Shown here piece after piece: positions 10,332 to 19,365 of a DNA stretch of 64,000 nucleotides; positions within the stretch are counted from its first letter, which is position 1, and each line of letters opens with the position of its first letter. Source of the stretch: Gadus chalcogrammus (lineage: Eukaryota > Chordata > Actinopteri > Gadiformes > Gadidae); NCBI RefSeq assembly GCF_026213295.1, contig NC_079419.1, forward strand, positions 26,885,206-26,949,205. Reading direction: 5' to 3'. Below the pieces are notes generated by a model that was not told where the DNA came from, made no database searches, and saw nothing but the letters and a program-made list of their open reading frames with translations. The translations under genes and the position numbers were made by a program.

Positions 10332-11155
10332 TTAAGGTTTTTTCTTGTGAGATGGGGGATATCCAGCAGTTAACTCATTTAGGGGCTTAAGTATCTGAGA
10401 GAAAATTTTAATGAATCTGCGATTGTACCCACAAAATCCCAAGAATGATCTCAACTCCTTCAGATTTTTTGGCTTTGGCCATGTTTTCAGGGCTTTAACT
10501 TTCTCTGGGTCAGTTTCAACTCCATTTTGTGAGACTATGTGGCCCAAATATCGGACGGAAGACTGAAAAAATCTGCATTTCTCAGGAGAGAGTTTCAGGC
10601 CATACTCCTTCAAATGAACTAGGACCCGCATCAGTCTCTCCTCATGCTCTTCCAGGGTCCATCTCAATTTGGTAATACCCCGATTTCAAGTCTAAGACGG
10701 AAAACCACTTTGAGCCAGATAAAACGGAGAAAGCCTCTTCCAAGTTGGGGAGCGCAGAAGCGTCTTTGATCGTCTGTGTGTTGAGTTTGCGATAATCAAT
10801 GCAGAGGCGGATTGAATTATTATTTGTTATTCTCTCTTTCCAGTCAGCAGATGAAGGAGAGTCAGCAAAATAAATGTTAACGTCTGGCTGGTCGGTTGCA
10901 AGATCAGATGTGTTGGGGTCACTTTTGAGTGGTGTCACTTGTTGAACAGCACTTATTTCAGCTATAACTGTTTCAGGTGGGATGACAACATCATGCTCAG
11001 TTTCATTTTTGATTATGACAGCCATTGTACCAAGTCGCTTTGCAGGTATGGTAACCAAACAACTTGCCACTAGCAGCCCCCCTGGCAAGGATGGAGATGA
11101 CTGCTGCTCAACAATAGCCCATTTTTCATTAAGGGAACCCCTGACAGTAAGCTGC
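10332..11155 (-). pseudogene. Gypsy copy B linker and reverse transcriptase with catalytic deletion
   Basis: Linker LPGGLLVASCLVTIPAKRLG, then CIDYRKLNTQTIKDASALPN, SGSKWFSVLDLKSGYYQIEM (first catalytic Asp in VLDLKSG). An abrupt jump follows to TLEEHEERLMRVLVHLKEYG, YLGHIVSQNGVETDP and LRSFLGFCGYNRRF. About 60 residues with the MPQGVTNAP and FIDD motifs are missing at about 10,672, the block that copy A retains. The copy is therefore RT-dead. Confidence 0.9.
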
Positions 11156-11162
11156 CCCTTAA

Positions 11163-11375
11163 AGTGCGTATTGGAAGTTAATGTTTTTAAAAATATTTAT
11201 ACATAACATTCTCTGAAAATTGCCCTTTGAAATTAAAATGCAGGATTTTATCAGTTAAAAAAAGTAAATCGGCAAAAAATCCAGTTTTAAAGTGACTATT
11301 TTGAGCAAGGCTTCAAAAACCGTTTTATGTGATACGTCAAATGCGTCATATTACGTAGGAATTGGTAGACGCGGT
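11163..11375. repeat. Left long terminal inverted repeat of the Kolobok element
   Basis: Pairs with 13112-13314. Besides the outer AGTGCGTATTGGAAGTTA, later blocks also match in inverted orientation: CCGTTTTATGTGATAC here against CCGTTTTTGTGATAC, and ACGTAGGAATTGGTAGAC in both arms near 11353-11370 and 13128-13147. The arms are about 200 bp with gaps. Confidence 0.85.
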
Positions 11376-11477
11376 CGCTGTTGCTGCCTCAGCTCTATGC
11401 GTAGTTGTGAGTAGTTACCGCGTGAGCGGTCTTGTATTTTCCCCCCCTGTGGTTTTTGGGTTTTTCTAATCGACAAG

Positions 11478-11660
11478 ATGAGGTTTTGTATCTGTGGGGG
11501 TTGTTCGAACTCCGACCTCCTGTCCGACCATCTCCGATTTCCCGATCGGAGAAAGGATGGAGCAGGCTTTCGGGCCTGGGTGCATTTTGTACAGGTTAAG
11601 AGAAAGGACTTTTTTTTCGCCTCTGTCACCAAATACACGTTCATTTGCGCGGCTCCTCTG
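11478..11660 (+). pseudogene. THAP-domain first exon of a Kolobok transposase gene (truncated)
   Basis: Starts MRFCICGGCSNSDLLSDHLR, followed by FPDRRKDGAGFRAWVHFVQV and SVTKYTFIC. This matches the THAP zinc finger plan: C-x2-C near the N-terminus, an RFP motif, an invariant Trp and a third Cys in TFIC. The final His-Phe (usually C-x2-HF) is missing because the sequence changes right after TFIC. The frame stays open to 12077, but that part does not look like transposase. A truncated transposase start is the simplest reading. Confidence 0.75.
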
Positions 11661-12204
11661 CTGCGTCTGCGTGTGTTTGTTTTGCATTGTCATGAGTGGA
11701 ACCAGTCTGAGCTGATAACCTGTAATAACCCCGCTGCCGCCCTCACACCGCCAGCACGGATCTGGGCTTCCTCCGACAGCCTGCAGACGAGTGGGCGTGT
11801 CCGTGTAGAACGTCTCCCTCTCTCAACACAACCATCATGGGATCTTGTGATTGATCGCAAGCTAGTGCTGTGCAAACACACACGCCTCCACGCAACCTTT
11901 ACAGGCTGCTGGGCCGGACGCCTGGAAGTCAAACGGCTGCACTCACTGGAGATGGGCATGAGACATATGGTCTTGGGGGCCTGGGGGGGTCTAGACCAAC
12001 ATGTAGGTCTGGGGGTCCAGACCCAGGGTAGACATGCAGGTCTGGGGCTCTGTGTTCAGCTTGGCTCAGAATGTTAGTTTGCGTTGCCTAGCCGGTTAAG
12101 TTATCGTACATGAAATCCCCTGACACCAACGTGTTTACACACAGGAAACAACGTGTCCCAAGAAGACACAACATGTTCAGCGCAAACCCTCACGTTAGTT
12201 GTAT
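11661..12204. other. Foreign internal segment of the Kolobok element, probably eepd1 intron
   Basis: Lies between the broken THAP exon and the 3' end of the eepd1 coding piece. On the minus strand it directly follows the point where eepd1 similarity stops (after MTLLEN), next to a weak GTGAAT donor-like sequence. It is therefore plausibly flanking eepd1 intron carried along in the capture. It contains AGACC/GGTCT-rich short repeats at 11976-12055. I recognise nothing else. Confidence 0.45.
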
Positions 12205-12957
12205 TCACTCGTTCTCCAGTAGGGTCATACACACGACCTCTTTGACGCCAGGGTTGTTGGCCTTTTCACTGGAGCAGCGCTGAAGGTCCCAGGTGGCCAG
12301 GCGCACCTTGGCCCGGCCGTCCCGCGGGCCCGGGGCCGGTGCCACGCGGGGCCGCAGGGACACCATCTGCGTGGGTCCTCCCGGCGGGAGGTCGAGGTCG
12401 TCGCTCCGGAGGCTGAACGAGGTTGGGCTCGGATGGGACCGACCCGTGTAGGTCAGCCCGCCTTTGGTATTGGTGGACAGAGTTCTTGAGCACTCCACAA
12501 ACACCTGGAAACGGATCTTGTCCAGTAGGGAGCAGTTTATGTGATCGACCCGAACCAGGTCCTCGATGCTCTTGAACGGACCGTGTTGGGTCCGATAGGC
12601 GGCAATGTTCCGGGCGATTTTCTCCGTGATGCCGCGGATGCTCATGAGCTGCGGCGGGGTGGCGGTGTTGATGTTCATGCCGCTGCAGGAGGACATATGC
12701 TCCGGGTCTCTCCGCAGGGAGGACGGGGAGTGCTGCGACGAACTGGTCCTACTCGACACGCAGATCTCCACTTTAATAATCTCCAGTTTGGTGGCGCCTA
12801 TCCCACTCACCAGCGCTAGGTCCTCCACCTTCTTGAAGCCCCCGATGCAGTCCCGGTACTCAACGATGCTCCGCGCCACGGGGCGGTTGACCCCGGGCAG
12901 GGTCATGAGCTCTTCCTCCGTGGCCGTGTTGATGTTCAGCCGCTCGTGGTTCACCAT
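12205..12957 (-). pseudogene. eepd1: Captured eepd1 coding segment (helix-hairpin-helix region)
   Basis: 250-codon open frame with strong similarity to vertebrate EEPD1, a 5' endonuclease involved in replication-fork repair. Two helix-hairpin-helix motifs are clear: RLNINTATEEELMTLPGVNR with VARSIVEYR, and MNINTATPPQLMSIRGITEK with IARNIAAYR. Other EEPD1 hallmarks are GGFKKVEDLALVSGIGATKL, AQHSPSSLRRD-like SQHSPSSLRRD, HPSPTSFSLRSDDLDLPPGG, and RLATWDLQRCSSEKANNPG leading to VKEVVCMTLLEN. The start of the nuclease domain is reached, but the rest is absent. Similarity begins just before VNHERLNI, so the natural N-terminus is also missing. The 3' stop lies at the probable exon end. It could be a transcribed chimeric fragment; it is not the complete host gene. 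Confidence 0.85.
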
Positions 12958-12969
12958 AATTCTCCTGAC

Positions 12970-13087
12970 ACCACAACTCTATCTCCCTCCTATTGCCATG
13001 GTGTCTCCCCCTATTAGGTGGTTGCTGTTCTCCCTCATGGCTAGCTGGCTCAAAATTGTACGGAAGTGGTCCGAAACTGTTATCCAT
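12970..13087 (-). pseudogene. First exon of a second Kolobok gene, P2X7-ballast-like
   Basis: Minus-strand frame starting MDNSFGPLPYNFEPASHEGE. Acidic starts with a PYxFEP motif are characteristic of proteins with the P2X7-type C-terminal (ballast) domain, often transposon-encoded in fish. It points inward from the right terminal repeat and breaks where eepd1 similarity begins. It is one base out of frame with the eepd1 segment. The family call is from memory of the PYxFEP pattern and is moderate. Confidence 0.5.
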
Positions 13088-13111
13088 TGTTGTTATGTTG
13101 CCTATGTAGTC

Positions 13112-13314
13112 TATGATGATTAGAACGTCTGTCTACCAATTCCTACGTCACGCTCGAAAACGAGCGTTTGAGATGCGGAAGTAAAATTGTATCACAAAAA
13201 CGGCTCAAGATGCCACTTGTAGTGTAGAATTATTAATAAAAACTAAAAAATCGTGTATTCAAATTTTTTTCCTATATGATTCTTCACTGCAGTATCTAAC
13301 TTCCAATACGCACT
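13112..13314. repeat. Right long terminal inverted repeat of the Kolobok element
   Basis: Reverse-complement partner of 11163-11375, ending CCAATACGCACT immediately before the TTAA at 13315-13318. Confidence 0.85.
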
Positions 13315-13318
13315 TTAA

Positions 13319-13931
13319 AGGCGATTGTACTTCCAGCAGGAATTAGCTCTGGGTCCTTCCCTAATAGTTTCACTGCCCCCAGATTTCCATTTAGACCATG
13401 TTTGGGTCTGATCTCCAGAACTTTTAGAACTGCTTTGTAGCCACACTGCACTGGCAGGTTAAAATCGTCAATTTGGGGTGTGAGGACTGAATACAACACG
13501 TCAAGTGTGTTGGTGCCAATGAGGAGTTGCTCCTGAGCTTCCCCTCTCATGTTAGGGACAACAAGGGCTAACATTGGAATCTCGATCTCCTGCCCTACAA
13601 ACTCTTTGGGGAAACTGATATCTAACTCTACATACCAAAAATATGGGACTTCCTGGCCATTTGCTCCCTCAACCTCCAATAAATCATGTAATGGTTTGAT
13701 CTGTTGCTCTTTCAAAAATCTTTCATAAAAAGACAAGGTAACTGTTGTGACCTGGGATCCTGTTTCTAAAAGGCAGCTGACTTTTTGCTCTGCTATTGAC
13801 ACTTTAGCAGTGCACTTGGTCCCAACTAATCTGCGTGAAAATTTGTAGGGCTGGCCTTTCAAGCGTCTTTCTAAGACTGGCTTGAGTGTGAGGGGACATT
13901 TATCATTAAGTTCAACTCCTTTCTGTCCCAC
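13319..13931 (-). pseudogene. Gypsy copy B retropepsin
   Basis: Aspartic-protease region: KVSCLLETGSQVTTVTLSFY is the active-site stretch, followed by LLEVEGANGQEVPYFWYVEL, VVPNMRGEAQEQLLIGTNTL and LIPAGSTIAFK at the right edge. The usual DTGS/DSGS reads ETGS here (codon GAA at 13764-13766), so the catalytic Asp appears replaced by Glu. The frame continues across the Kolobok insertion into the RT linker. Confidence 0.85.
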
Positions 13932-14411
13932 AACGGGAGTTGGATTTAGTTTAAAGGTCCAGAATGAGCAGGATCATGCTTAGATTCCCACTGCTGCTGC
14001 TTTTGTTGCAGTGTGTTTCTCTTTGTTGCAACCAATGAGGCATTGGCTTCATTAGTGCACTTAGGAGCTATATGTCCATCCTCTCCGCAGCAGAAGCAAT
14101 ACCATGGGCGGGGCTTGTTGAATTGCTTATACTCTGAATCAGCCGATGTAGCTCAACAACTTATTTTTTTAATTGATCTGTTTCAACTGAAGCTATCTGC
14201 TCTGAGCAGGCACACACATTCTGTAGCTGGGACCACACTCGCTGTTTTGGACCAACTGAGGGTTGCTTGTTAACACCAAGGTGTTTTTTCATGCGCATCT
14301 CTTTATTGGCATTTTTATCTTATTCTGTGCAAAGTGAGATGAGCAGTTCAGCAAAGGAAGGGGGGCATTTTATCTTTTGCTCAAGCTGTAGGTCGGTGAT
14401 TAAAGTATCAT
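13932..14411 (-). pseudogene. Gypsy copy B gag, C-terminal part with zinc knuckle
   Basis: A CCHC knuckle CFCCGEDGHIAPKC (C-x2-C-x4-H-x4-C) is encoded at about 14065-14106. Upstream come PSFAELLISL and KEMRMKKHLG, resembling PNMA/ZCCHC12-type gag. In-frame stops break it. It ends at the 5-bp duplication ATCAT (14407-14411) of the nested chromovirus and continues at 18529. Confidence 0.8.
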
Positions 14412-14740
14412 TGTCATGATCCGCCTCTGGTTTTCTCATTCACCTGCCTGCCTACCTGATCACTCCCAATTAACCCACCACCTTCACCTGTGTTTCCCCT
14501 ATATCAGTCCTATATCAATCCCACCGCGATTCAGATCCTGACTTACCACCGATCCTGCCTGTTCTCTGATCCCTGCCTGTCTGACTCTTCTGCCGGTTCC
14601 TGATCCCCGCCTGTCTGACTATTCTCCCGGTTCCTGATCCCTGCCTGCCTGCCGATCCTGTACCCGAATAAAACTATTGACACTGTTCCACGCTCGTCGT
14701 CAGTCTGTGCACCTGGGTCCTGCTAAACGCCCACGTTTCA
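14412..14740 (+). repeat. 5' LTR of the chromovirus
   Basis: Starts TGTCATGATCC and ends ACGTTTCA. An AATAAA signal at about 14668 is present. Internally it contains repeated GATCC/CTGCCTGTCTGACT blocks shared with the 3' LTR. Compared with the 3' LTR it lacks about 40 bp in the middle and has about 45 bp extra before the CACTGTTCCACGCTCGTC block. Confidence 0.9.
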
Positions 14741-14757
14741 GCACAATCTGGCCAAGA

Positions 14758-15650
14758 ATGGACCCAGCCCAGATGGACGACTGCTTCTCCCGGATGGAGA
14801 GCGCGCTACACCAATTGATGGCCGCCACGGTTCAGAGACAGCAGGATCCGGTACGATTGGTCCGCACCCCCCTTACATCGGAAGAGAGGGATAAGAGGCT
14901 AACCATGAACCTCTGTTTGTACTGCGGCCGGCGTGGTCACTTCGCCATCCGGTGCCCAGCAAAGGGGCAGAGTCCCCAAGTGAGCAGGAACATACTTGTG
15001 AGTTCCGCCATGGTTACTGCTTCTCCATCAAGACCCATTCTCTCCGGTGAGCTCCTGTTGTCCTCCGGTTCCCATCCCATAACCGCACTTGTCGATTCAG
15101 GGGCAGACGAGAGCATCATGGATCGGTCCCTCACTCTTTGGCTGGGACTCCATCCAGAGAGACTGCCAGTGCCGATCTCCGCCAGAGCACTGGATGGGCA
15201 CGTGCTGGGGAGGGTGACTTCCCGGACAAATCCTGTGCACATGCTCCTGCCTGGAGGCTGCAGGGAGACCATCCAGTTCATGCTCCTGCCCACACCCAAC
15301 CAGCCGGTCATCTTGGGTCACTCCTGGCTTCGCAGACACAACCCCAACATCGACTGGTCCACCTGCTTCATCCGAGAATGGGGAGTTACCTGTCAGCAAT
15401 CCTGTCTCAGGATCTCTTCACCGTGTCCTGTTGCTCTCGCTCCTGCTCAAGCCTCGGACGTCTCCGGGGTCCCTGCCGTTTACCATGACCTCAGAGAGGT
15501 CTTCAATAAGGCCAGGGCCACCTCCTTGCCCCCTCACCTTCCCTACGACTGTGCCATCAACCTACTTCCGGGCACTTCACCCCCCAAGGGACGCTTGTAC
15601 TCCCTCTCTATTCCTGAGCGAGAGCCATGGTGGACTATATCCAGAGTTCC
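14758..15650 (+). pseudogene. Chromovirus gag (deleted) and protease
   Basis: ATG at 14758 (MDPAQMDDCFSRMESALHQL) lies 17 bp after the 5' LTR. After about 45 codons the frame jumps to the zinc knuckle CLYCGRRGHFAIRC, so most of the matrix and capsid is missing. The retropepsin motif ALVDSGADESIMD is intact, followed by [20 protein letters not shown]. This continuous frame reaches the pre-RT region ([16 protein letters not shown]) before a frameshift near 15620. Confidence 0.88.
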
Positions 15651-16345
15651 CTAGCCACTGGGATCATCCGACCCTCCTCGTCACCGGCTGTGGCCGGGTT
15701 CTTCTTCGTGGGCAAGAAGGACAAGTCCCTGAGACCCTGTATCGATTATCGGGACTGAACAACATCACAATGAAGAACCGCTATCCCCTTCCACTACTCT
15801 CCTCCGCCTTTGAGCTGCTCCAGGGGGCAACGGTCTTCACCAAACTCGACCTGAGGAACGCCTACCCCCTGGTCCGTATCAGAGAGGGAGACGAGTGGTA
15901 GACGGCCTTCAACACCCCAACGGGGCATTACGAGTACCTTGTGATGCGAGTGCGAGTTCCATGCTCCCTCTGTCACCTTCCTAGGATATATTATTGCTAA
16001 GTCAGCCTTCAGATGGATCCAGCCAAGGTCTCTACTGTGACATCCTGGGCTACCCCGGAGACACGCAAGCAGCTGCAGCGAATCCTGGGGTTCGCCAACT
16101 TCTATCGGCGTTTCATCCGAGGGTTCAGCTCCATCGCCTCCCTCCTCTCGGCCCTCACCTCACCCAAGGTTCCTTTCCGTTGGTCTGACGCTGCTCAAGA
16201 GTCCCTCGAAGCCCTCAAGGCCCGCTTCACTACCTCCCCCATCCTCCAGATCCCCGAACCCGAACGTCAGTTCATTGTGGAGGTGGACGCATCTGGTGTG
16301 GGAGTAGGGGGGATCCTCTCCCAGCGTTGGGAACAGGGAGCTTCT
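15620..16345 (+). pseudogene. Chromovirus reverse transcriptase lacking its catalytic box
   Basis: [40 protein letters not shown] (first catalytic Asp), an in-frame stop at about 15898, then TAFNTPTGHYEYLVM. About 60 residues that should hold YVDDIL are missing before FLGYIIAKSAFRMDP, GFANFYRRFIRGFSSIASLL and the RNase H start ([20 protein letters not shown]). The deletion point is near 15,945. Confidence 0.88.
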
Positions 16346-16346
16346 G

Positions 16347-17449
16347 TTGGTGAAGCTGGTTCTGGAGGAGTGGCGGCACTGGCTAGAGGGAACCAGGGTT
16401 CCGTTCCTGTTTTGGACTGATCACCGAAACCTGGAGTATATCCGAACCACCAAGAGACTAAACTCCAGACAGGCCCGCTGGTCTTTGTTTTTCGACCGGT
16501 TTAACTTCACCCTGTCCTATCGCCCTGGCTCTCGGAACACAAAGCCAGATGCCCTTTCGCGACAGTTCCCCGAGTCCCCTGATGAGACGGCTGAACCCTC
16601 CACGATTGTTCCGGCCTCCTGCCTTGTCGCTGCTGTCACCTGGGAGATTGAGGAGAAGGTAAGGGCCGCCTCCCTTAATCTGCCAGCCCCCAGTTCCTGC
16701 CCCCCGGACCGCCTGTTCGTTCCAGCCTCCCTCCGCTCCGACGTGCTCCAGTGGGGTCACGCTTCCCGACTCACCTGCCATCCCGGCATCCAGCGGACCC
16801 AGGACTTCCTGCGACGGCGCTTCTGGTGGCCGTCATTGGAGGAGGATGTCCGGGGCTTCGTCAACGCATGTCCCGTGTATAACCAGAGTAAGACCTCTCG
16901 CCGCCCCCCTGCCGGCTTCCTGCACCCCTTGCCCATTCCCCATTGTCCCTGGTCGCACATCTCTCTGGACTTCGTGACCGGTCTTCCCGCGTCCAAGGGC
17001 CACACTGTCGTCCTCACCCTTGTGGATCGGTTTAGTAAGCTGGCCCATTTCATCCCCCTTACTAAACTCCCCTCTGCCAGAGAGACTGCGGACCTGCTCC
17101 TCCACCACGTCTTCCGCCTCCATGGATTACCCACCGATCTCGTCTCTGACCGGGGGCCCCAGTTCACCTCGGCCTTCTGGAGGGAGTTCTGCAGCCTAGT
17201 TGGGGCTACCGTCAGTCTGTCTTCCGGCTTCCATCCCCAGTCAAATGGACAGACCGAGAGGGTTAATCAGGACCTGGAGACCACCCTTCGATGCCTGGTG
17301 AACCGCAACCCGGCCTCCTGGTCTGACCAACTGGTATGGTTAGAATATGCGCATAACACCCTCACCTGTTCATCCACCGGTCTCTCTCCTTTTCAGTGCG
17401 CCTACGGGTACCTGCCACCCCTTTTCCCCGACCTGGAGAAGGAGTCTTA
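16347..17449 (+). pseudogene. Chromovirus RNase H end and integrase
   Basis: 367-codon open frame. After a deletion in RNase H come [20 protein letters not shown] and [16 protein letters not shown]. The integrase zinc-binding part is [20 protein letters not shown] with ACPVYNQSK (second Cys lost to Tyr). The core shows [38 protein letters not shown] and [17 protein letters not shown]: all three DDE residues are present. It ends at a stop (17448) in LFPDLEKES, where a frameshift has cut the C-terminal domain off. Confidence 0.9.
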
Positions 17450-17454
17450 ATGCC

Positions 17455-18161
17455 CCTCGGCCCAAGCCCTGATCCGTCGTTGTCGACGCACCTGGACCTG
17501 GGCGCGCACTGCTCTCTCCAAGGCTGCAGATCGCCACGCTTCTGCTGCCAACAAGCACCGCACGCCGGCTCCTGAGTACCGACTTGGCCAGAAAGTCTGG
17601 CTCTCCACCCGTGACCTACCTCTCAAGGTGGAGAGTCGCAAGCTGGCCCCCAAGTTCGTTGGACCATTTCCAATAATCCGCATCATTATACCTGTGGCGG
17701 TACGCCTTCAGCTTCCTCGGTCCATGAGGATCCATCCCACCTTCCATGTCTCCAGGGTCAAACCTGTCCAGGAGAGCCCTCTGGCTCCTCCCGTTCTGCC
17801 CCCTACTCCCCCTCAGCTCGTCGACGGGGGTCCGGTGTTCACCGTCCGGCGTCTCCTCCGCTCCCGCCGCCGTGGACGTGGGGTCCAGTATCTGGTGGAC
17901 TGGGAGGGGTGCGCTCCTGGATCCCAGCTCGGTTCATCATGGACCCCCACCTTATCTCTGACTTCCACCGATCCCAGCCTGACCAACCTGCCCCGTCCTC
18001 CCGCCCGCCCGCTACGGTTCCACCGGCGAGTGGTTCCACTGACCTGCCGGGGAGAAGGGACTCCGATGTCGCGTCCTCACCCAATCCTCACGCAATCTCT
18101 GAGGCCTCGGAGGAATTCTAACCCTCCTCCGGGCCCCCTCCACCCTCCCTGTTCGATTTAG
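17455..18161 (+). pseudogene. Chromovirus integrase C-terminal domain and chromodomain
   Basis: In shifted frames: [40 protein letters not shown] and [20 protein letters not shown] (GPF/Y module), then a chromodomain-like [20 protein letters not shown] with aromatic residues at the expected positions and HLISDFH in another frame. The chromodomain is what places this element among chromoviruses and separates it from copies A and B. Confidence 0.85.
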
Positions 18162-18195
18162 GACGTCTGGAGCCGTCCCTTGCCGGGGGGGGTAC

Positions 18196-18523
18196 TGTCA
18201 TGATCCGCCTCTGGTTTTCTCATTCACCTGCCTGCCTTCCTGATCACTCCCAATTAACCCAACCACCTTCACCTGTGTTTCCCCTATATCAGTCCTTTCC
18301 TCCCAAACATTCCCTGCCAGATTGTCTCTTGTGTTTCACAGTGCTTTCCCGCGATTCAGATCCTGACCTACCACCGATCCTGCCTGTTCTCTGATCCCTG
18401 CCTGTCTGACTCTTCTGCCGGTTCCTGATCCCCGCCTGTCTGACTATTCTCCCGGTTCCTGATCACTGTTCCACGCTCGTCGTCAGTCTGTGCACCTGGG
18501 TCCTGCTAAACGCCCACGTTACA
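18196..18523 (+). repeat. 3' LTR of the chromovirus
   Basis: Starts TGTCATGATCC after a G-rich polypurine-like run (18184-18193) and ends ACGTTACA, then the target duplication ATCAT. It has a middle block (TTTCCTCCCAAACATTCCCT and onward, about 18295-18350) absent from the 5' LTR. It lacks the AATAAA-containing block of the 5' LTR. Confidence 0.9.
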
Positions 18524-18528
18524 ATCAT

Positions 18529-18833
18529 TCCAACAGCCTCTACAAAACTGTTTTAACAGATGCAAACTCATCAGCTGGGACTCCCCCCCTTCTTTTGGCA
18601 GTGTGTAGAACAATTTGAAGCCTATGGAGGCAGGTTGACGGTTTTTCTCCGACATTCTGAAAGGTACTCATGAATCTAGCAAACAGTTCACCACCATCCT
18701 CCACCGCGCCATAAGCTGAGTCAAGGAGCTGAATATATGCTAGTGCTGAGTTTTGAGAACCGAGATGTTTGACTAAATCTGTAGCTGGGGGCAGTAAGCT
18801 GTCTACCACTCTACGTGTTCCGCTTAGGTCCGA
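18529..18833 (-). pseudogene. Gypsy copy B gag, middle part
   Basis: 89-codon open frame: SLLPPATDLVKHLGSQNSAL, AYIQLLDSAYGAVEDGGELF, ARFMSTFQNVGEKPSTCLHR. This is the capsid-like portion of a PNMA/ZCCHC12-type gag. It joins the next gag segment across a frameshift near 18830 and continues across the chromovirus at 14411. Confidence 0.75.
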
Positions 18834-19365
18834 TTATTTTGGGTCTGTTAAAAGAAGCGCTACACTTGACCTCCAAGTCTCATAATCTGCCTCATTATTT
18901 GGTCGCGGCAGTCTACCAGAAAAAGAGCGAAGACGAGCACCGGCATAGTAGGACTGTGGGGCTTCCTCACTCCTAACAATGTGTTCCACCACCACTTTCT
19001 GTATCTCAGGTGGGTTCATGTCAGTTAATTGTGCACTCGGATTGACAGTCACTGCTGATTTGACTATTTGGGGGCCTTTGGTCAGGTTTTGATATATCGT
19101 GGCCGAGCTTTGTGGAGAAAACACATTAGCTGTTGGCATAGGATCTTCAGTGGTAATAGAGGGAGAAGCCCTCGACTGAGTTGCATTGTGAGGTGGCATC
19201 ACTGAACCCAGACCAAATGTGTGGTCTTGCTCATTTTCCGCTGGGGATACAGTTGTTACGTTTAGCTTTGTTAGCGCTTCTTGCAAGACGGAGTTGGAAG
19301 TTGGAACGCCTTCCCTGTCATTTTAGCAATGGCTTGTAACTCCGAAATCGTCTCCCTCAAAAAAA
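18834..19365 (-). pseudogene. Gypsy copy B gag, N-terminal part
   Basis: Frame with LQEALTKLNVTTVSPAENEQ at its start and RLRSFSGRLPRPNNEADYET followed by WRSSVALLLTDP at its end. The LRxFSGxxPxPxxExDYETW pattern is diagnostic of the gag family domesticated as PNMA and ZCCHC12 in vertebrates. An additional upstream piece (TISELQAIAKMTGK, about 19,310-19,355) is in another frame. The 5' LTR is not seen, because a different DNA transposon begins here. Confidence 0.75.

Larger units (their letters stand above)
11163..13314. mobile_element. Kolobok-type DNA transposon carrying a captured eepd1 segment
   Basis: 2152-bp insertion in copy B between TTAA at 11159-11162 and TTAA at 13315-13318. The termini are inverted repeats starting AGTGCGTATTGGAAGTTA at both ends. 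TTAA duplication plus a THAP-domain gene is the known signature of the Kolobok superfamily; piggyBac also uses TTAA but has different termini and no THAP domain. Inside are a THAP-domain start on plus (11478), a second inward gene start on minus (13087) and, between them, an eepd1 coding piece (12205-12957, minus). Collapsing the insert to one TTAA restores the Gypsy frame (IAFKGQLTVRGS). No full transposase is present, so the copy is non-autonomous. Confidence 0.88.
14412..18523 (+). mobile_element. Ty3/Gypsy chromovirus, two LTRs, 5-bp TSD
   Basis: 4112-bp element flanked by ATCAT (14407-14411 and 18524-18528), inserted in the gag of copy B. It has two LTRs (14412-14740 and 18196-18523), a zinc-knuckle gag, protease, RT, RNase H, integrase and a C-terminal chromodomain-like segment. 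It resembles fish chromoviruses of the Sushi type. Deletions remove most of gag, the catalytic RT block and part of RNase H, and several frameshifts are present, so it is a dead internally deleted copy. Confidence 0.92.
8396..19365 (-). mobile_element. Ty3/Gypsy LTR retrotransposon, copy B, with two large nested insertions
   Basis: Read on the minus strand: gag (19365 to 18529, continuing 14411 to 13932), protease (13931 to 13319), linker and RT (11155 to 10332), RNase H (10290 to 9781), linker (9740 to 9160) and integrase (9097 to 8399). It is interrupted at the gag middle by a chromovirus (14412-18523) and after the protease by a Kolobok element (11163-13314). No LTR is recognised at either end. 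The 3' side ends within the integrase C-terminal domain at about 8396. It lies tail-to-tail with copy A. Confidence 0.9.

Noticed and set aside
12205..12957. The genuine host eepd1 gene
   Set aside because: It lies wholly inside a TTAA-flanked transposon that itself interrupts a retrotransposon; the N-terminus and most of the nuclease domain are missing.
11690..13123. Other long frames opposite the THAP and eepd1 pieces (for example 12605-13123 plus)
   Set aside because: They are antisense shadows of the GC-rich eepd1 coding sequence.
11163..13314. piggyBac element, because of the TTAA target site
   Set aside because: The ends do not begin with CCC as in typical piggyBac, and a THAP-domain start is present, which fits Kolobok better.
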